Positions 54,699-64,000 of a DNA stretch of 64,000 nt are shown one piece after another. Made by a program: the position numbers and the translations under genes. The notes under the pieces were generated by a model. That model was not told where the DNA came from. It did no database searches and worked only from the letters and a program-made list of their open reading frames with translations. The DNA is from Cladocopium goreaui (lineage: Eukaryota; Sar; Dinophyceae; Suessiales; Symbiodiniaceae): assembly GCA_947184155.2 (NCBI GenBank), contig CAMXCT020003441.1, positions 1 to 64,000 on the forward strand, given 5' to 3'. Numbering within the stretch: position 1 is the first letter of the stretch; each line of letters starts with the position of its first letter.

Positions 54699-55235
54699 TC
54701 ACTTGTTGTGAGGTTCATCTTCATCTTTCTTGTCACCTTTCTTTCTGTAACTTCTCTTGTTGCCATCTTTGAAGCAGGTGTCCACATCTGTGGACAAGAA
54801 ATCAAAAGTGACAGCCAGCATCCAGCAGAACAGAAACATCTTTGTCCTTCCAAGTGCCGGGCTTGAGGACCTCAATGCCATTGCCATCTAAGTTCAAGGT
54901 CAAAAAGTCAGGGCCACTGGAAAGCTTGAGCTTCTTTTTGGGAGGCTTCTCAACCTTGAGCAAGTCCTTCTCCTTCTCTTCCTCCTCCTTTGCCTCAGAC
55001 AAGGCTTTGTGCAAAGCCTCTTCTTGCTTCTTCCTCAAAGAATCAAAAGCATCTCCCTGGCAAAGGCTAGGGTTCTTGCAGGTCTTCAAAGCTTCCAGGT
55101 TGTCTGCTGCCACCAATCTGCACACCAGGGAATGGCTGCCCTGTATCTTCAGAAGCTTCCTTCCACCAGGACCAACAGACACAAGGTTGCCTGGCACCAC
55201 AGCCTTATTAACACCTTTGTAGGGGAGGCCACTTT
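54699..55235 (-). CDS. Lys/Glu-rich protein gene (hypothetical), one frame change
   Basis: Reads VGPGGRKLLKIQGSHSLVCR, LVAADNLEALKTCKNPSLCQ, a charged EEEEKEKDLLKVEKPPKKKL stretch, then FLTLNLDGNGIEVLKPGTWK. Near 54845 the frame changes to AVTFDFLSTDVDTCFKDGNK and ends DEDEPHNK at 54699. This is a short intron, a sequencing error or a lesion. Similar in style to the neighbouring 54.3-52.8 and 58-55.5 kb genes and on the same strand. No known family. Confidence 0.5.
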
Positions 55236-55542
55236 CTCTGAGATGTCCACCACGGCTGGCTAAGCTAGCAATCTGCTACACTTGAGGAATAATGCCTGCC
55301 AAACAAGAGGCATGAAACCTCTGAAGCATTTCTTTTGGCAACACCTTTGGCTTGAGCTTTGTATAGCTTTGAAGGCAGAAGCTTTTCACTGCTTTTCAAA
55401 TAAGAGCTTTCTATAGCTTGTGATTAAAAAAGCCTTTGATGACTAACAATGCAAGAGCTTTCTGTACAGTCTTAGGTGCTGAAGCTTCCTACAGCTTGTT
55501 TTAGGCAGCAAACACTTTCTTGGGAAGACAGCTTTCAATGCC

Positions 55543-57949
55543 TCAGTCTCTGGATTTCTTCTTCTTCTTCTTCTTCTTGCTTTCCTCTTGAAACTCAACC
55601 AGCAATGGGGATCCAATCTGCAGGGCCACCTTGCTCTTCAGGCAAGGAATGGTCAGCTCATGGTGCTTCACAGTCGCTCTGGTCAAGGTGGCTTTCTCAC
55701 AGGTAGCATCATCTTTGCCCTTGTCATCTTTGGCCTCTTTGCACCAATAGAATGGACACCAGTGGCCACTCTTCTTCTCAAAGTTGCACTTGGTATGTGT
55801 CACCTCCAAAACTTCTTCAAATTTCCAGCCAGTCATCTGAAGCACAACAGAACTCTTGTTGATCTTGTCCTTTTTCTGTAAAATCACTTGGCCAAGTGGA
55901 AGCAACACCAAATCGTTTTTGTTGAACTTGGAGTTGGCAAAGAGCTGGGAAGTAGTGGACACCACAACATTGAAGTCACCCAGCCTGACTCTGCAAGAAG
56001 TGTCAGAAATTATCAGTCTCCCCACACAAAAAGGGCTCACCACAGCAGGTAGAATTTTACCAATATCATTCCAAGCTACTCATGGTACTTCTGGTAGAGC
56101 CAATGTTGGGCTTTGGCCCTTCCAAACTCAGCCATCAAGCAAGCACTGGGCTGCAAGGCAGTCAGGGTGGCAGCTGGCTGCAAACTGAGAACTGACTTTT
56201 CCCTAGCCCTCAAGCCTTCCAAGTCCTTGCGTTCCACTTCTAATCTTTCAAGGGCACCAAAAAATGGCTTGTGTAGAAGCACAGCTGTGGTGGCACTAAT
56301 GCTTTCGAATTTGTATACCTTCAGAGGATCTGTGGCAAAGGTGTAGTGTTTTCCCACTTCCAAATTCTTGAAATGCGCCAATGCAATTAGGGCAGGGTCT
56401 GAATTAGCCTGCAGGGCCAAATGATGACAGGGTTGCTATATACACCAGTAAAAAAAATGATCAAAAACCCTGCCTCCAAAGCAGTTGGCTGCACTGCTTT
56501 GTCTACACTGGCACTGCTGGATGGCAACTGCTCTGCCAAGTCCATGGAGCCATGGGCCTTCATGTTCATCAGCTCTTGAGTGAAGAGCTCTGTGATGTCT
56601 TCAAACTGCTTGTAATTCTTTCCTTCAGGCCCTTTAGAACCTTTGCCAACCAGGAACAAAGCCAACCTGGTCAAGTAGCGGCCCATGGGCTGAGCTTGCT
56701 GGTCCAAGGTAAGTGAACTTTGACCACACAAAGGCCAAGCTTCATTCAGAAGCTTCTCAGCAGCTGCCAATTGCACAGCCATTCCTTTCTGCTTCAGCTT
56801 GGAAAAATCTGCAGAGGTCAGCAGCCTGGAGATGCCATCTCTAATGTATTGCTTGGGAGCACACATGTGGCAGGCTGCCATTGCCAACCGAATCCAAGGG
56901 TAGGTGGTAGTTGGGCACTTGAGGTCAGTGTAGGCCAGCAATTCAGTAAATTCCTGGCCCCAAACTGTAGAACTACCATATTGTTTGCCTCTATGGGCAA
57001 ATGGCTTTGGTAAAGCAACAAGTTCAAGGAACAAACCAACTAATTGGGTAAGGAGCCTCTGATGGCTGCTTTGGAGGAGCTTGCTATGGCTGGCTAACAG
57101 TCTAGCTGCAGCTGAGAGGCCAATGGGCTGGAGTAGCTTCAGCAAAGGAAACGCATCACCACCAGTGAACTGCTTCACAAAGGCAGTGATGGCAGCAATG
57201 TAGTTGGCACAGGCTGGTCTAGAAGCCATAGCTGCTTCCTGGGCCTTCTTGAGGTTCTTGGAGGTGGTGGCCTGCAACTCATAGATGCTTGCAATGTTGC
57301 AAGCAGTTTCCAACTCATTGGCTGCTGTTTTAACAGCATGGTCAGAGTTCAGTGCTTGGGCCAGGAATTGTGGAAGTTCAGGGCAAGCGGACTCAACCTG
57401 GCTGTCAATCACCTGCCATTCCCATCCTGTAATGACCATCTCCTTCAAGCCATCCTTCTTCTGGCACATTGAGTCCAGTGACAGGTAGCCACCAGTGCTG
57501 ATCTCAGGCTCTGTAGTCTTGCAGCCAGCCTGCACTGCCCTCAGGAAAGTCACCAAGTGGCTGCTGGGCACTGAGGCAAACCTTTCACAACCAAGTGGCT
57601 CACACAGCTGGTTCTGGGACAGCTGGGCCAAAGACCTGTTGGTCTCTATCACTTGGTCTTTGTCTGCCATAGCAGATGGCAATTCAAAACAAATTGATTC
57701 TCCAATTTTGGCCATGGAGAAACCAATCTGAGCCATCACTGCACCTTTGCTGTGCACATCAGACACAGACACTAGTTGCCCACCTCTGTTCTTCACATGC
57801 ACCAGAATCATCTTTGGCTCAATGCATTGTCTGTAGCATAGGCCATTCTGCTTCAGGATCTCCAGAATGCGGTTGCATCTGCTGGTAATGGGTAGACTGC
57901 TGTCTTGCTGAACCCTTACCACTTCACCCTTCCATGCAGCACCAGCCAT
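55543..57949 (-). CDS. Large hypothetical protein of a repetitive dinoflagellate family (three exons)
   Basis: Start at ATG 57949 (MAGAAWKGEVVRVQQDSSLP; an upstream in-frame ATG at 57979 also exists). Exon 1 runs to about 56464; a GT-AG intron of about 56 bp ends at CCCTGCAG (56409); exon 2 runs to about 56083; a second GT-AG intron ends at TTCTTGCAG, restoring YQKVRLGDFN; exon 3 ends in a poly-Lys tail and stop at 55543. Recognisable segments: VHVKNRGGQLVSVSDVHSKG, FLRAVQAGCKTTEPEI, ALNSDHAVKTAANELETACN, ITAFVKQFTGGDAFPLLKLL. I recall closely similar proteins in many copies in Symbiodiniaceae genomes, function unknown. The clean splice sites and long open exon 1 suggest it is intact and could be expressed. 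Confidence 0.7.
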
Positions 57950-57999
57950 GGCTTTCGAGCCAGTGTCACAGAAAGTCACTGTCTGTTTTCTTGTGTTGG

Positions 58000-59165
58000 C
58001 ACGAGGTGCTTCTTTGCATATTGTGCTGTCTTGTGTATTTCTGTTGTCTTGTCTACATCTTGTCCTGTTTACTTGTGTCCATGTTACTTCTTTATTTGTT
58101 TCCTTGTGCCCTTTGAGGCCAGGAGCTAAGTCTTTAATGTTATTTCATGTAATTTAACCAAATGTTCAACCCATGTGCAGCAGTTCCTTAGGAACACATT
58201 TTCTTGAGAGAAACAGCAGCAAGTTTTCCTGCCTTGGTTCCCTTGAAAACCAAGAGCAAAGTTGTGGCACAATGTCCACAGAAAAAGAGCTTAACAACAG
58301 CTGAAACTTTAGGAGAGCCTGCTTGGGCTAAAGATTCTGAGCTTGCTAGAGCTTTTTTTGGGTCATTGAGCTTATATATGGCTAACATTTTTTCCATGTT
58401 TTTTTTTCCCTGCTTTCTCTTGTGTTCTCACGAGGTTCACTGAAAGAATGTGAATCTTCTGGCTTTCTTCAAGACTTCGTGCATTTTTTTAATGGACATG
58501 TTTTTTATTTGTGTTTTGTTGGCCAAAAACATGAAAATCTATTCAAAATGTTAATTTCCTAACTTAGCTAACCACTTAGCTAAATACTTAGCTAACTATG
58601 CTAACTTTGAGGCTAAGTATTTAACTTCCCTCAACATAATTAGCATTTCTGATGGCTAACCACTTAACATAATTATGTTGTTTAGAAACTTTAGCCAATT
58701 TTTAGCTAGACACTGGTTAACTTCCTGACACAAATAGAAGCCTTACAAGTGGTTAGCATATGCTTAAGATGTTCTTAAAAGATATTTAGGTAGCTACTAG
58801 AATGCTATTCCTAAAAACTTTAAGTCACTAGCAAACCCCAGATCATCCAAGCAGCCTTTCCTTGGCTCGCTTTGCGACATCGGACGCTCTATCTGCATGC
58901 TATATGATTGCTATCACGACGTTCGACGACTGCATCTATAGTGCCTGAATGCTTTGCCTCCGGCAGTGGTGTCTGGACAAGTGCAGTTGGCGCAACCCCA
59001 CCGGCTTCGCTGATACGTTCCAGCAACTCATCCACACGACTCTACGAACGATAATTCTCAATCTGCAATGCTTCATTTTGACTAGCAGCATGTCCCAGTT
59101 CGACCAATTCCAGCTCATGATCCTTTATTGATTTTGATGACAAGTTCATGATAATCATCTCTAAC
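58000..59165. other. Non-coding stretch upstream of the large hypothetical gene
   Basis: T-rich sequence with repeated CTTGTGT/CTTGTC words at 57990-58110, GAGCC..GGCTA-like units at 58310-58390, and TTAGCTAA-type words at 58560-58700. No exon is supported. Confidence 0.5.
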
Positions 59166-59170
59166 TCGAA

Positions 59171-59500
59171 CTAATCTTTCTTTTCCTTCTGAACCATTTC
59201 TTGGTAATTGGATTGAGCTGTTTTGATACTGCGTTCGGCATGTGCAAGAGTGTTCTCAATCTCCTTTTCAACTAGCTCATGGCGTTGCTGTTCCAACAGT
59301 TGCTCATGGCGCTGATTTGCATCATCTCTCCAGGCTTGGTTCAGCAGAACCAGCTGTGCGTTGGCTTCATCAAGTTCACCTTGAACCTGAGCCAGGGAAT
59401 GGCTGAGAAGTGGCACTTGCGTCCTCTCGATTTGGATCTGGGCCTGCGCCTGCTGGCGTTGGGCATCGGCACTGAACCGAACGTTGCTGCTCAAGTTCAA
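59171..59500 (-). CDS. Coiled-coil ORF (109 aa), hypothetical
   Basis: FSADAQRQQAQAQIQIERTQ, then LAQVQGELDEANAQLVLLNQ, NQRHEQLLEQQRHELVEKEI and SNYQEMVQKEKKD form heptad-like Glu/Gln/Leu patterns typical of a coiled coil. It lies about 450 bp downstream of the copia remains on the same strand. It may be part of a neighbouring gene or of a retroelement. No family assigned. Confidence 0.45.
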   Translation of the reverse strand: MNLSSNVRFSADAQRQQAQAQIQIERTQVPLLSHSLAQVQGELDEANAQLVLLNQAWRDDANQRHEQLLEQQRHELVEKEIENTLAHAERSIKTAQSNYQEMVQKEKKD

Positions 59501-59794
59501 CCTTGTACCTACCCCTCATAGCTGTCATCATTTCTTCCATGATCTGCCTATGCCTAGTTTCTGCTCACGGCATCAACATTACCAGTTTGGATTTGAGCAT
59601 CGTCGTTTTGAATGACTTGGAAATAGGCAATGACTGGTGCATCATTCATATGTTCATCATCGACTTCTTCAATGGTGGGGCCGGTGCCACCATCCTAGCA
59701 GGCGGAAAGAGCGGATGCGGCTGATAACCTGTATTATACAGGAACCGCACAGTGTCACTATCCAAGACAAACACAGTAACCGGCAAGCAGTAAT

Positions 59795-59905
59795 CTTTTT
59801 GGGCCATAAGCTGCGCAGAGTCAGTATAACCGATACAAGGGACATGAACTATGGTGGCTGAATCCCAACTATGGCACTTTACGCGTAGTGATTTTACAGG
59901 CTTGT
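59795..59905 (+). repeat. Dispersed coding-like repeat (HKLRRV), copy 2
   Basis: Related to 45840-45990: AAGCTGCGCAGAGTCA and GTGGCTGAATCCCAACTATG are kept, while an insertion of a few bases breaks the frame after GHKLRRVSITDTRDMNYGG. Confidence 0.55.
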
Positions 59906-59944
59906 GAACGCAAGGGCCTCTTTACCCACTTGTGCAACAAATGC

Positions 59945-60400
59945 CTACAGATTCGAAATGCGAAATGCCCTGAATTGGACAAGCTCCCCCTTTGTCGGTC
60001 GACAAATCGAGGGTCCTTCAAAAGTTGCTACATCTGCAGCTATGCTACCAAAATGGTCCAGGTAAAATCTGGAATCTATAGGCCCAAGGCATTTGTCATC
60101 TTTGATGGTTTTTTGCTTGTAATACTCAGCTCTCATCTTTTCAGATCCCCAATGTTTCCCTCGGTTGGCCCCTTGAAATTCGTTCCAACTATTACAAGGC
60201 AAAACCACCAGTTGATTTTCTACCCTACGGGTTACATTTGATCCATCTTCACCTGACATCACACCTACGCTACTCGATGCATCTGCTGAGCCCGATGGTG
60301 TCGCGCTCGTCACTGAGATAGTCGCTGCAATGCCCGACTGTGAAGACGTCCTCAATGTTGCATTCACCACAGCATCGCTAGCAGAGCCCGATTGTGTCAC
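59945..60400 (-). CDS. ORF downstream of the copia polyprotein (151 aa)
   Basis: The N-terminal half is Ser/Thr/Ala-rich and includes part of a 42-bp repeat (SGSASDAVVNATLRTSSQSG). The C-terminal half reads QLVVLPCNSWNEFQGANRGK then EKMRAEYYKQKT and LYPID-like sequence to RAFRISNL. It may be the degraded 3' part of the same retroelement or a separate gene. No family recognised. Confidence 0.45.
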   Translation of the reverse strand: MTQSGSASDAVVNATLRTSSQSGIAATISVTSATPSGSADASSSVGVMSGEDGSNVTRRVENQLVVLPCNSWNEFQGANRGKHWGSEKMRAEYYKQKTIKDDKCLGPIDSRFYLDHFGSIAADVATFEGPSICRPTKGELVQFRAFRISNL

Positions 60401-60546
60401 CCTCTGTTGTAATGTAGATTCTGCAGAGCCCGATCGCGAGGATCTTTGCTGTGATGTGGAACCTGCAGAGCCCGATTGTGTTGCGCTCTGCCATGTTGTA
60501 GATCCTGCAGAGCCGATGGTGTCGCCGCCCTCTGCCGTGTTGTAGG
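60381..60546. repeat. 42-bp tandem repeat, four copies
   Basis: GCAGAGCCCGAT starts units at 60381, 60423, 60465 and 60507 (GCAGAGCCGATG in the last), an exact 42-bp period (14 codons). A diverged unit (CTGAGCCCGATGG) sits near 60286. Confidence 0.9.
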
Positions 60547-60638
60547 TCTGCCATCACCAGTGAAGTCTCCGAAAACTCGTCTTCGCAAATCCTGAGCAGA
60601 GACATCACCAGTTTCAAATCCATCTATCGCTTCCCGCA

Positions 60639-61734
60639 CTATCGAAGTTGACGCTCTCCCCCCACGTTGCAGTCATACTGGCTGCCCGATGCCCTCCACA
60701 ATCTTTTCACACAGCATTGAATTCCTTTGGTCACCAGCTGCATGGCATAGATTGCACCCAAGATCATCAGGATTATGCCCGCCGTCCACACCAGTGTGAA
60801 ATCCACGTCCTCCGTTGCAGTAGCATTGGACATCGCCTTAGCATGGCCCACCAACACGCTACCCACTGTCAAGATCTTGATGGCAGCACCTGAGGTCATA
60901 GTTGTGGATGAATTCCCAACCTTTTCCTTTTCCACTGCCTTCTTTCGAAGTCCCAAGTCTTCACGGAACCTCTCAAAACTCTGGCCAAGAAGTTGTTTCG
61001 TCAAACCGTTGGCCACCAACTCTGAGCCCTTCAAATGGGTCAATCTTCAAGCTCCCCCGGGAACCTCACAAGCTTCATCCATCGCTTCTTTGCGGATTGA
61101 TGCTCTGATGCGCAAATGCCTCGTTCTCCAGGAAGAGCAAGTGTTGCCATGTGCTAAACCAATTGCCGCCAGATTGTCACCGTAGATGACTCGAGTGAAG
61201 GGATTGTTGTTTAAAGGCTCCCCCCACATCGCACACAGCAAAGCTTCAGTCGCCCGTCCGATCAGCAAGCTCTCGCAATAAGCCACCAGTTCCGACTCGG
61301 CAGTACTGTGTGTAGCAAAGGCTTGTTGTGAACTTTGCCATGCTATGGGACTTCCAACTTTGCCATGCTATGGGACTTCCACCCACAAACACTGCCACTC
61401 CCTGGATGCTGCGGTAGGACGTTCCCGCCGCATAGGAGATGTCGGAAAAAATCTCAATGCTGCGATTGCTCCTTTGAATCTTCAACTGTCCTCTTTCTCC
61501 CCAACCATCTTTGGGAATGTCCCGGGTGTAGTGAAGATCTCCCGGGTTGGACTTGAGGTATCGCAACAATGCCTGGCCTACATCCAAAGCTTTTTGTGGA
61601 TTTCTCGTCATCAACCGACTCATAGTGGAAACTCCATATGATAAGTCAGGGCGTGACTTCGTTGATAACCACAGCAAACCACCTGCCAAGGCTTGAGCTT
61701 CTCTCAAAACTCCCGCATCCACTGAATCTACTGA
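60639..61734 (-). pseudogene. Copia RT C-terminus, RNase H and C-terminal membrane extension
   Basis: ALAGGLLWLSTKSRPDLSYG and LLRYLKSNPGDLHYTRDI are the usual copia RT/RNase H junction; IEIFSDISYAAGTSYRSIQG the RNase H start; VAYCESLLIGRATEALLCA, VIYGDNLAAIGLAHG and WRTRHLRIRASIRKE the RNase H core and end. A 20-bp-scale tandem duplication (CATGCTATGGGACTTCCAAC at about 61340) shifts the frame between these parts. The extension after LGLRKKAVEKEKVGN contains FTLVWTAGIILMILGAIYAM, a likely membrane helix. Confidence 0.8.
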
Positions 61735-62319
61735 TTACACCGCCTCAAAATCGGCCTCACTCAGCTTGAACATGGGGAATTCTGATCCACTCCCAACGTT
61801 CCACCTGTCCAGGAGCTCCTTTTCATACCGTCCACGAGCTTGTGCCCGCACACAATGTTGGCAGTCACGCCTAGCTGGCATGTGATCATTCAGGTAGTGC
61901 GATCTCCAGGCCTCCAATGTTGTTGCTTTCAATGGCCTTAGTTGTAGATTCTGATGTTGATCCTCAAGTTGCTCGGAATCAGGTTCTTGTCGCAAGTGCA
62001 TAGGCAAAAGACCAACTTGTTGTTGATGTTGCTTTCGAAGTCGATGCTGGATCGCTACCACAATGGCCGCTTTCAAGCCTGGAGACCATTCAGCCCATGA
62101 CTTCGAATCTGCACATCGTTGGCTCATAGTCATAGTTCTTCGCTCATCATCACTGCCAGCTTCAAAATTGGCATCACACCTGAGACCGTCCAGTTGAGTA
62201 AGCCACTGCCATCGTTGTTGGCTTTCTCCTTTTGTGGCCCGTTTGACCTTGATCCATGTGCATGAGCTTGACACCAAACCGTTGCTGGAGCTGCTGCCAT
62301 TCCAGTGTCCTCCAAACAC
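61735..62319 (-). pseudogene. Copia integrase zinc-binding region fused in frame to RT C-terminus
   Basis: WRSHYLNDHMPARRDCQHCV is the H-H-C-C zinc region of a copia integrase, followed by RAQARGRYEKE. The next residues, LLDRWNVGSGSEFPMFKLSE, match the end of a copia RT rather than an integrase core. The D-D-E core and most of the RT, including the YVDD-type box, are therefore missing. The frame continues to a single TAA at 61735 and then on into RNase H (SVDSVDAGVLREAQ) in the same frame. Confidence 0.75.
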
Positions 62320-62768
62320 TCATGAACTTCTTCTCAGCCACCTCCTGAGGATGTCGATATCTAGCTGGATCTTCAGGCTGCTCAAGGGTCAAGCCTGTTT
62401 GCAACGCTTCTGAACTTCTGACATCCTCACAGATGGCATAGACAAACAGCATGCGCAGAAACAGCAGGGCGTCCTTCGTCACCAAAGCTTGTTCCTCCGC
62501 CGTGATTCCAGGAGCCCCGTAAGGGTCAGTTTCAGTTTTGACAACACCAGGCCCACCATCGTTTTGAAACCTGAGAGCACTGACACTTCTGCAAGGAGGA
62601 CCCCCCAGAACTTCTCGCACCTTGCCCGTTGAGGCCAACATCAATAGGTACTTGTAGATTTTGTCGTCCAGCACATCAGCTTTGCAATTGGCAAGAACGT
62701 CCACGCAAAGAACTTCGGTGTCTCGAGTGCCCAGCTCCTTCTCCCAGAATTTGACATTGGGACCTGAG
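62174..62768 (-). pseudogene. Methyltransferase-like domain of the copia polyprotein
   Basis: Reads LHFYSGPNVKFWEKELGT, VLCVDVLANCKADVLDD, LASTGKVREVLGGPPCRSVS, then TLEQPEDPARYRHPQEVAEK and WRTLEWQQLQQRFGVKLM. The order glycine loop, GGPPC, EQP is methyltransferase-like and parallels the domains at 368-1887 and 38289-38970. Copia elements with this extra domain upstream of integrase are, to my knowledge, characteristic of dinoflagellates. Frame is lost near 62230. Confidence 0.75.
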
Positions 62769-62782
62769 TAGAAATGCAAGAT

Positions 62783-63573
62783 TTTTTTTTCTACAAGATT
62801 AGCCTCTACGTCGGTACAAACGCGCGCCTGAGGTTCCACACGGAAATTTCAACTTCCGGCTAACAGCTTTGGTGCACCCAGCAGCTAATCGCCCACCACA
62901 TTGGGAGCACTTAAGGGTTGATTGTGTACCATACATGGTATGAGTAAAATGAACTTTGTGAAGCAAAGGGTGACCACACCCCACTTGAGCACCAGCACCC
63001 GAACAGGGCAAGGCAGCCATGACTTCCAAGTCAGGCAAAGTCCGATAGGTTTTAAGGATACTACAGCAAGCGTTGCAACGCATACCCTCAGGGCACCGTC
63101 TCCAAACATGACCACCAAAACCTTTAGCTTCAGCTTGATTAAACAACTCATGCTTAGTACGTGGGGGGCCATCAGGAACCCTTTTAGGCACAACCGCTTC
63201 AGCAGCAAGCCAATACTTAATGCGAGGGATCATCCACATGGTCAACTTTTTAACCCTGGCAAGAATCCAATTATTCAGACCTTCCACCTCAAAGGGCGCA
63301 ACAGCAGCAGCATTAATGCTAGCTAGTTCGTCAGCACATTGATTGGCATGCCATGACCAGCTTTCTCTACCAAGAGAAACATGCTCTTCATGCGTGATAT
63401 GGGACTTAACTTTAGTGAGGCTCACCTGCTTGTCCAGCAGCGTGACAAGTTGGCCCCGTAGGTCCCCATGTGGGTTACGGATCTTCTTTGGACAACGACG
63501 CAACTTGTTGTACACATTGATGACAAAAGAAGCATCCACAGCAACCCTCGGTTCACAACCTTCTGGGATTGAT
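62783..63573 (-). mobile_element. 5'-truncated LINE (non-LTR) insertion with 14-bp target duplication
   Basis: TAGAAATGCAAGAT occurs at 62769-62782 and again at 63574-63587, flanking the segment. On the minus strand the segment ends with a short A run (T at 62782-62790), i.e. a poly(A) tail. These are the hallmarks of target-primed reverse transcription. Removing it restores the copia reading from KNIILHF to FYSGPNVKFW. Confidence 0.9.
62799..63539 (-). pseudogene. C-terminal RNase H and Cys region of a LINE-type reverse transcriptase protein
   Basis: Open frame MDASFVINVYNKLRR, then LTKVKSHITHEEHVSLGRES and WHANQCADELASINAAAV, an RNase H C-terminal pattern (VKSH ... N..AD.LA). It continues with helical sequence, CNACCSILKTY, and near the end KCSQCGGRLAAGC...CGTSGARLYRRRG, a Cys-rich tail. 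The endonuclease and RT parts are absent because the insertion is 5' truncated. Confidence 0.75.
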
Positions 63574-64000
63574 TAGAAATGCAAGATGATGTTCTTTGCC
63601 CTGCGAAGTCGCTTGCGCTTTGCACGGTTCCACGGAAGACCCCGTGGTTCACAGCTAACCTCAGCCATGTTTGGGACCAGTCGCATTGCAATGTCCTGAG
63701 GCAGTGAAGGCCACAAGTCCATCATTTTGACATTCAACGCCATCTCTACATCCAATTGGTTGGTGAGCAGCCTTGGATCTTGGCGGATCATGTTCAGCAC
63801 CACCCACCGCTGCACCATTCTCATGTGAAAGGCTTCCAGCTTCGACATCAAAACTTCACCATCCCTTTTGCAAACCATTGGACAACCCTGATGCACATGG
63901 ACTTCAACGTGTTCACCTGCTGGATCTTGAAGAGCACAGGAATTTTGGCCTGACCATTCAAACTTGAAGCCCAAGTCTGTGAGGCCTCCAAGTGGCAAGA
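63574..64000 (-). pseudogene. Upstream copia polyprotein segment (partial, runs off the window)
   Basis: Reads GGLTDLGFKFEWSGQNSCAL, VHVHQGCPMVCKRDGEVLMS, then DLWPSLPQDIAMRLVP and a basic WNRAKRKRLRRAKNIILHF that continues after the LINE insertion. This block normally precedes the methyltransferase-like domain in dinoflagellate copia polyproteins. The 5' part, including any gag and protease, lies beyond 64000. Confidence 0.7.

Larger units (their letters stand above)
60639..64000 (-). mobile_element. Ty1/copia-type retrotransposon, decayed, extends beyond the window
   Basis: Minus-strand polyprotein pieces in order: upstream pol segment (64000-63574), methyltransferase-like domain (62768-62174), integrase zinc region fused to the RT end (62319-61735), RNase H (61722-60900), and a C-terminal extension with a membrane segment ending at 60639. 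It is interrupted by a LINE fragment (62783-63573), carries frameshifts near 62230 and 61345 and a stop at 61735, and has lost the integrase core and most of the RT. No LTR was identified inside the window. Confidence 0.85.

Overview
The window looks like nuclear DNA of a dinoflagellate, most likely a Symbiodiniaceae alga. The evidence is: long genes split by introns; several protein families I recognise as typical and repetitive in Symbiodinium-type genomes (a Cys-rich GCSKCRY..SCW motif, a Ty1/copia polyprotein carrying a methyltransferase-like domain, 16-residue FYTQTLLHTDAF repeats); abundant minisatellites; and almost no stretch free of transposon remains. No rRNA or tRNA gene, CRISPR array or bacterial-type operon was seen.

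Layout. 0-13 kb: a minus-strand transposon-like gene cluster. It holds a multi-exon gene (12.9-9.1 kb), a second gene with a duplicated EGL.GW domain (6.9-4.85 kb), and a transposase-like gene running into a cytosine-methyltransferase-like domain (4.5-0.37 kb). 13.4-15.36 kb: SL-like short repeats and GATA/GACA satellite. 15.36-34.28 kb: the centrepiece, two tandem copies of a multigene DNA transposon rearranged by what looks like one 9.4-kb inversion. 34.3-38.2 kb: mostly non-coding, with tandem repeats. 38.3-40.6 kb: a second methyltransferase-like gene and a broken Gln-rich gene. 40.6-41.6 and 49.9-52.45 kb: oppositely oriented copies of a compound satellite. 42-49 kb: sparse exons in non-coding DNA. 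52.8-58 kb: three minus-strand genes of unknown function with repeat-rich introns. 59.9-64 kb: a decayed Ty1/copia element containing a 5'-truncated LINE insertion.

The central element. Using + for modules read left to right, the order is E(+) A(-) C(+) A(+) E(-) B(+) C(+) B(-) E(+). Inverting 21180-30586 turns this into two head-to-tail copies of one element (native order B-C-A) separated by E. The native element has near-identical terminal repeats (20 of 22 bases), subterminal AACTTA/TAAGTT clusters, a GACTGCGG array in C, and seven genes on one strand: a coiled-coil protein with an overlapping second frame, a Lys-rich protein with the dinoflagellate Cys motif, an RS/C2H2 protein, a protein spanning B/C, a Cys-cluster protein, a Lys-rich helical protein, and a DDE-like transposase. 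No copy is fully intact, but most lesions differ between copies.

A second theme is that three unrelated elements here (0-2 kb, 38-39 kb, 62 kb copia) carry a methyltransferase-like module with the same three signatures: FxG-type loop, PPC, and EQP. All family calls rest on reading motifs; no database was searched.
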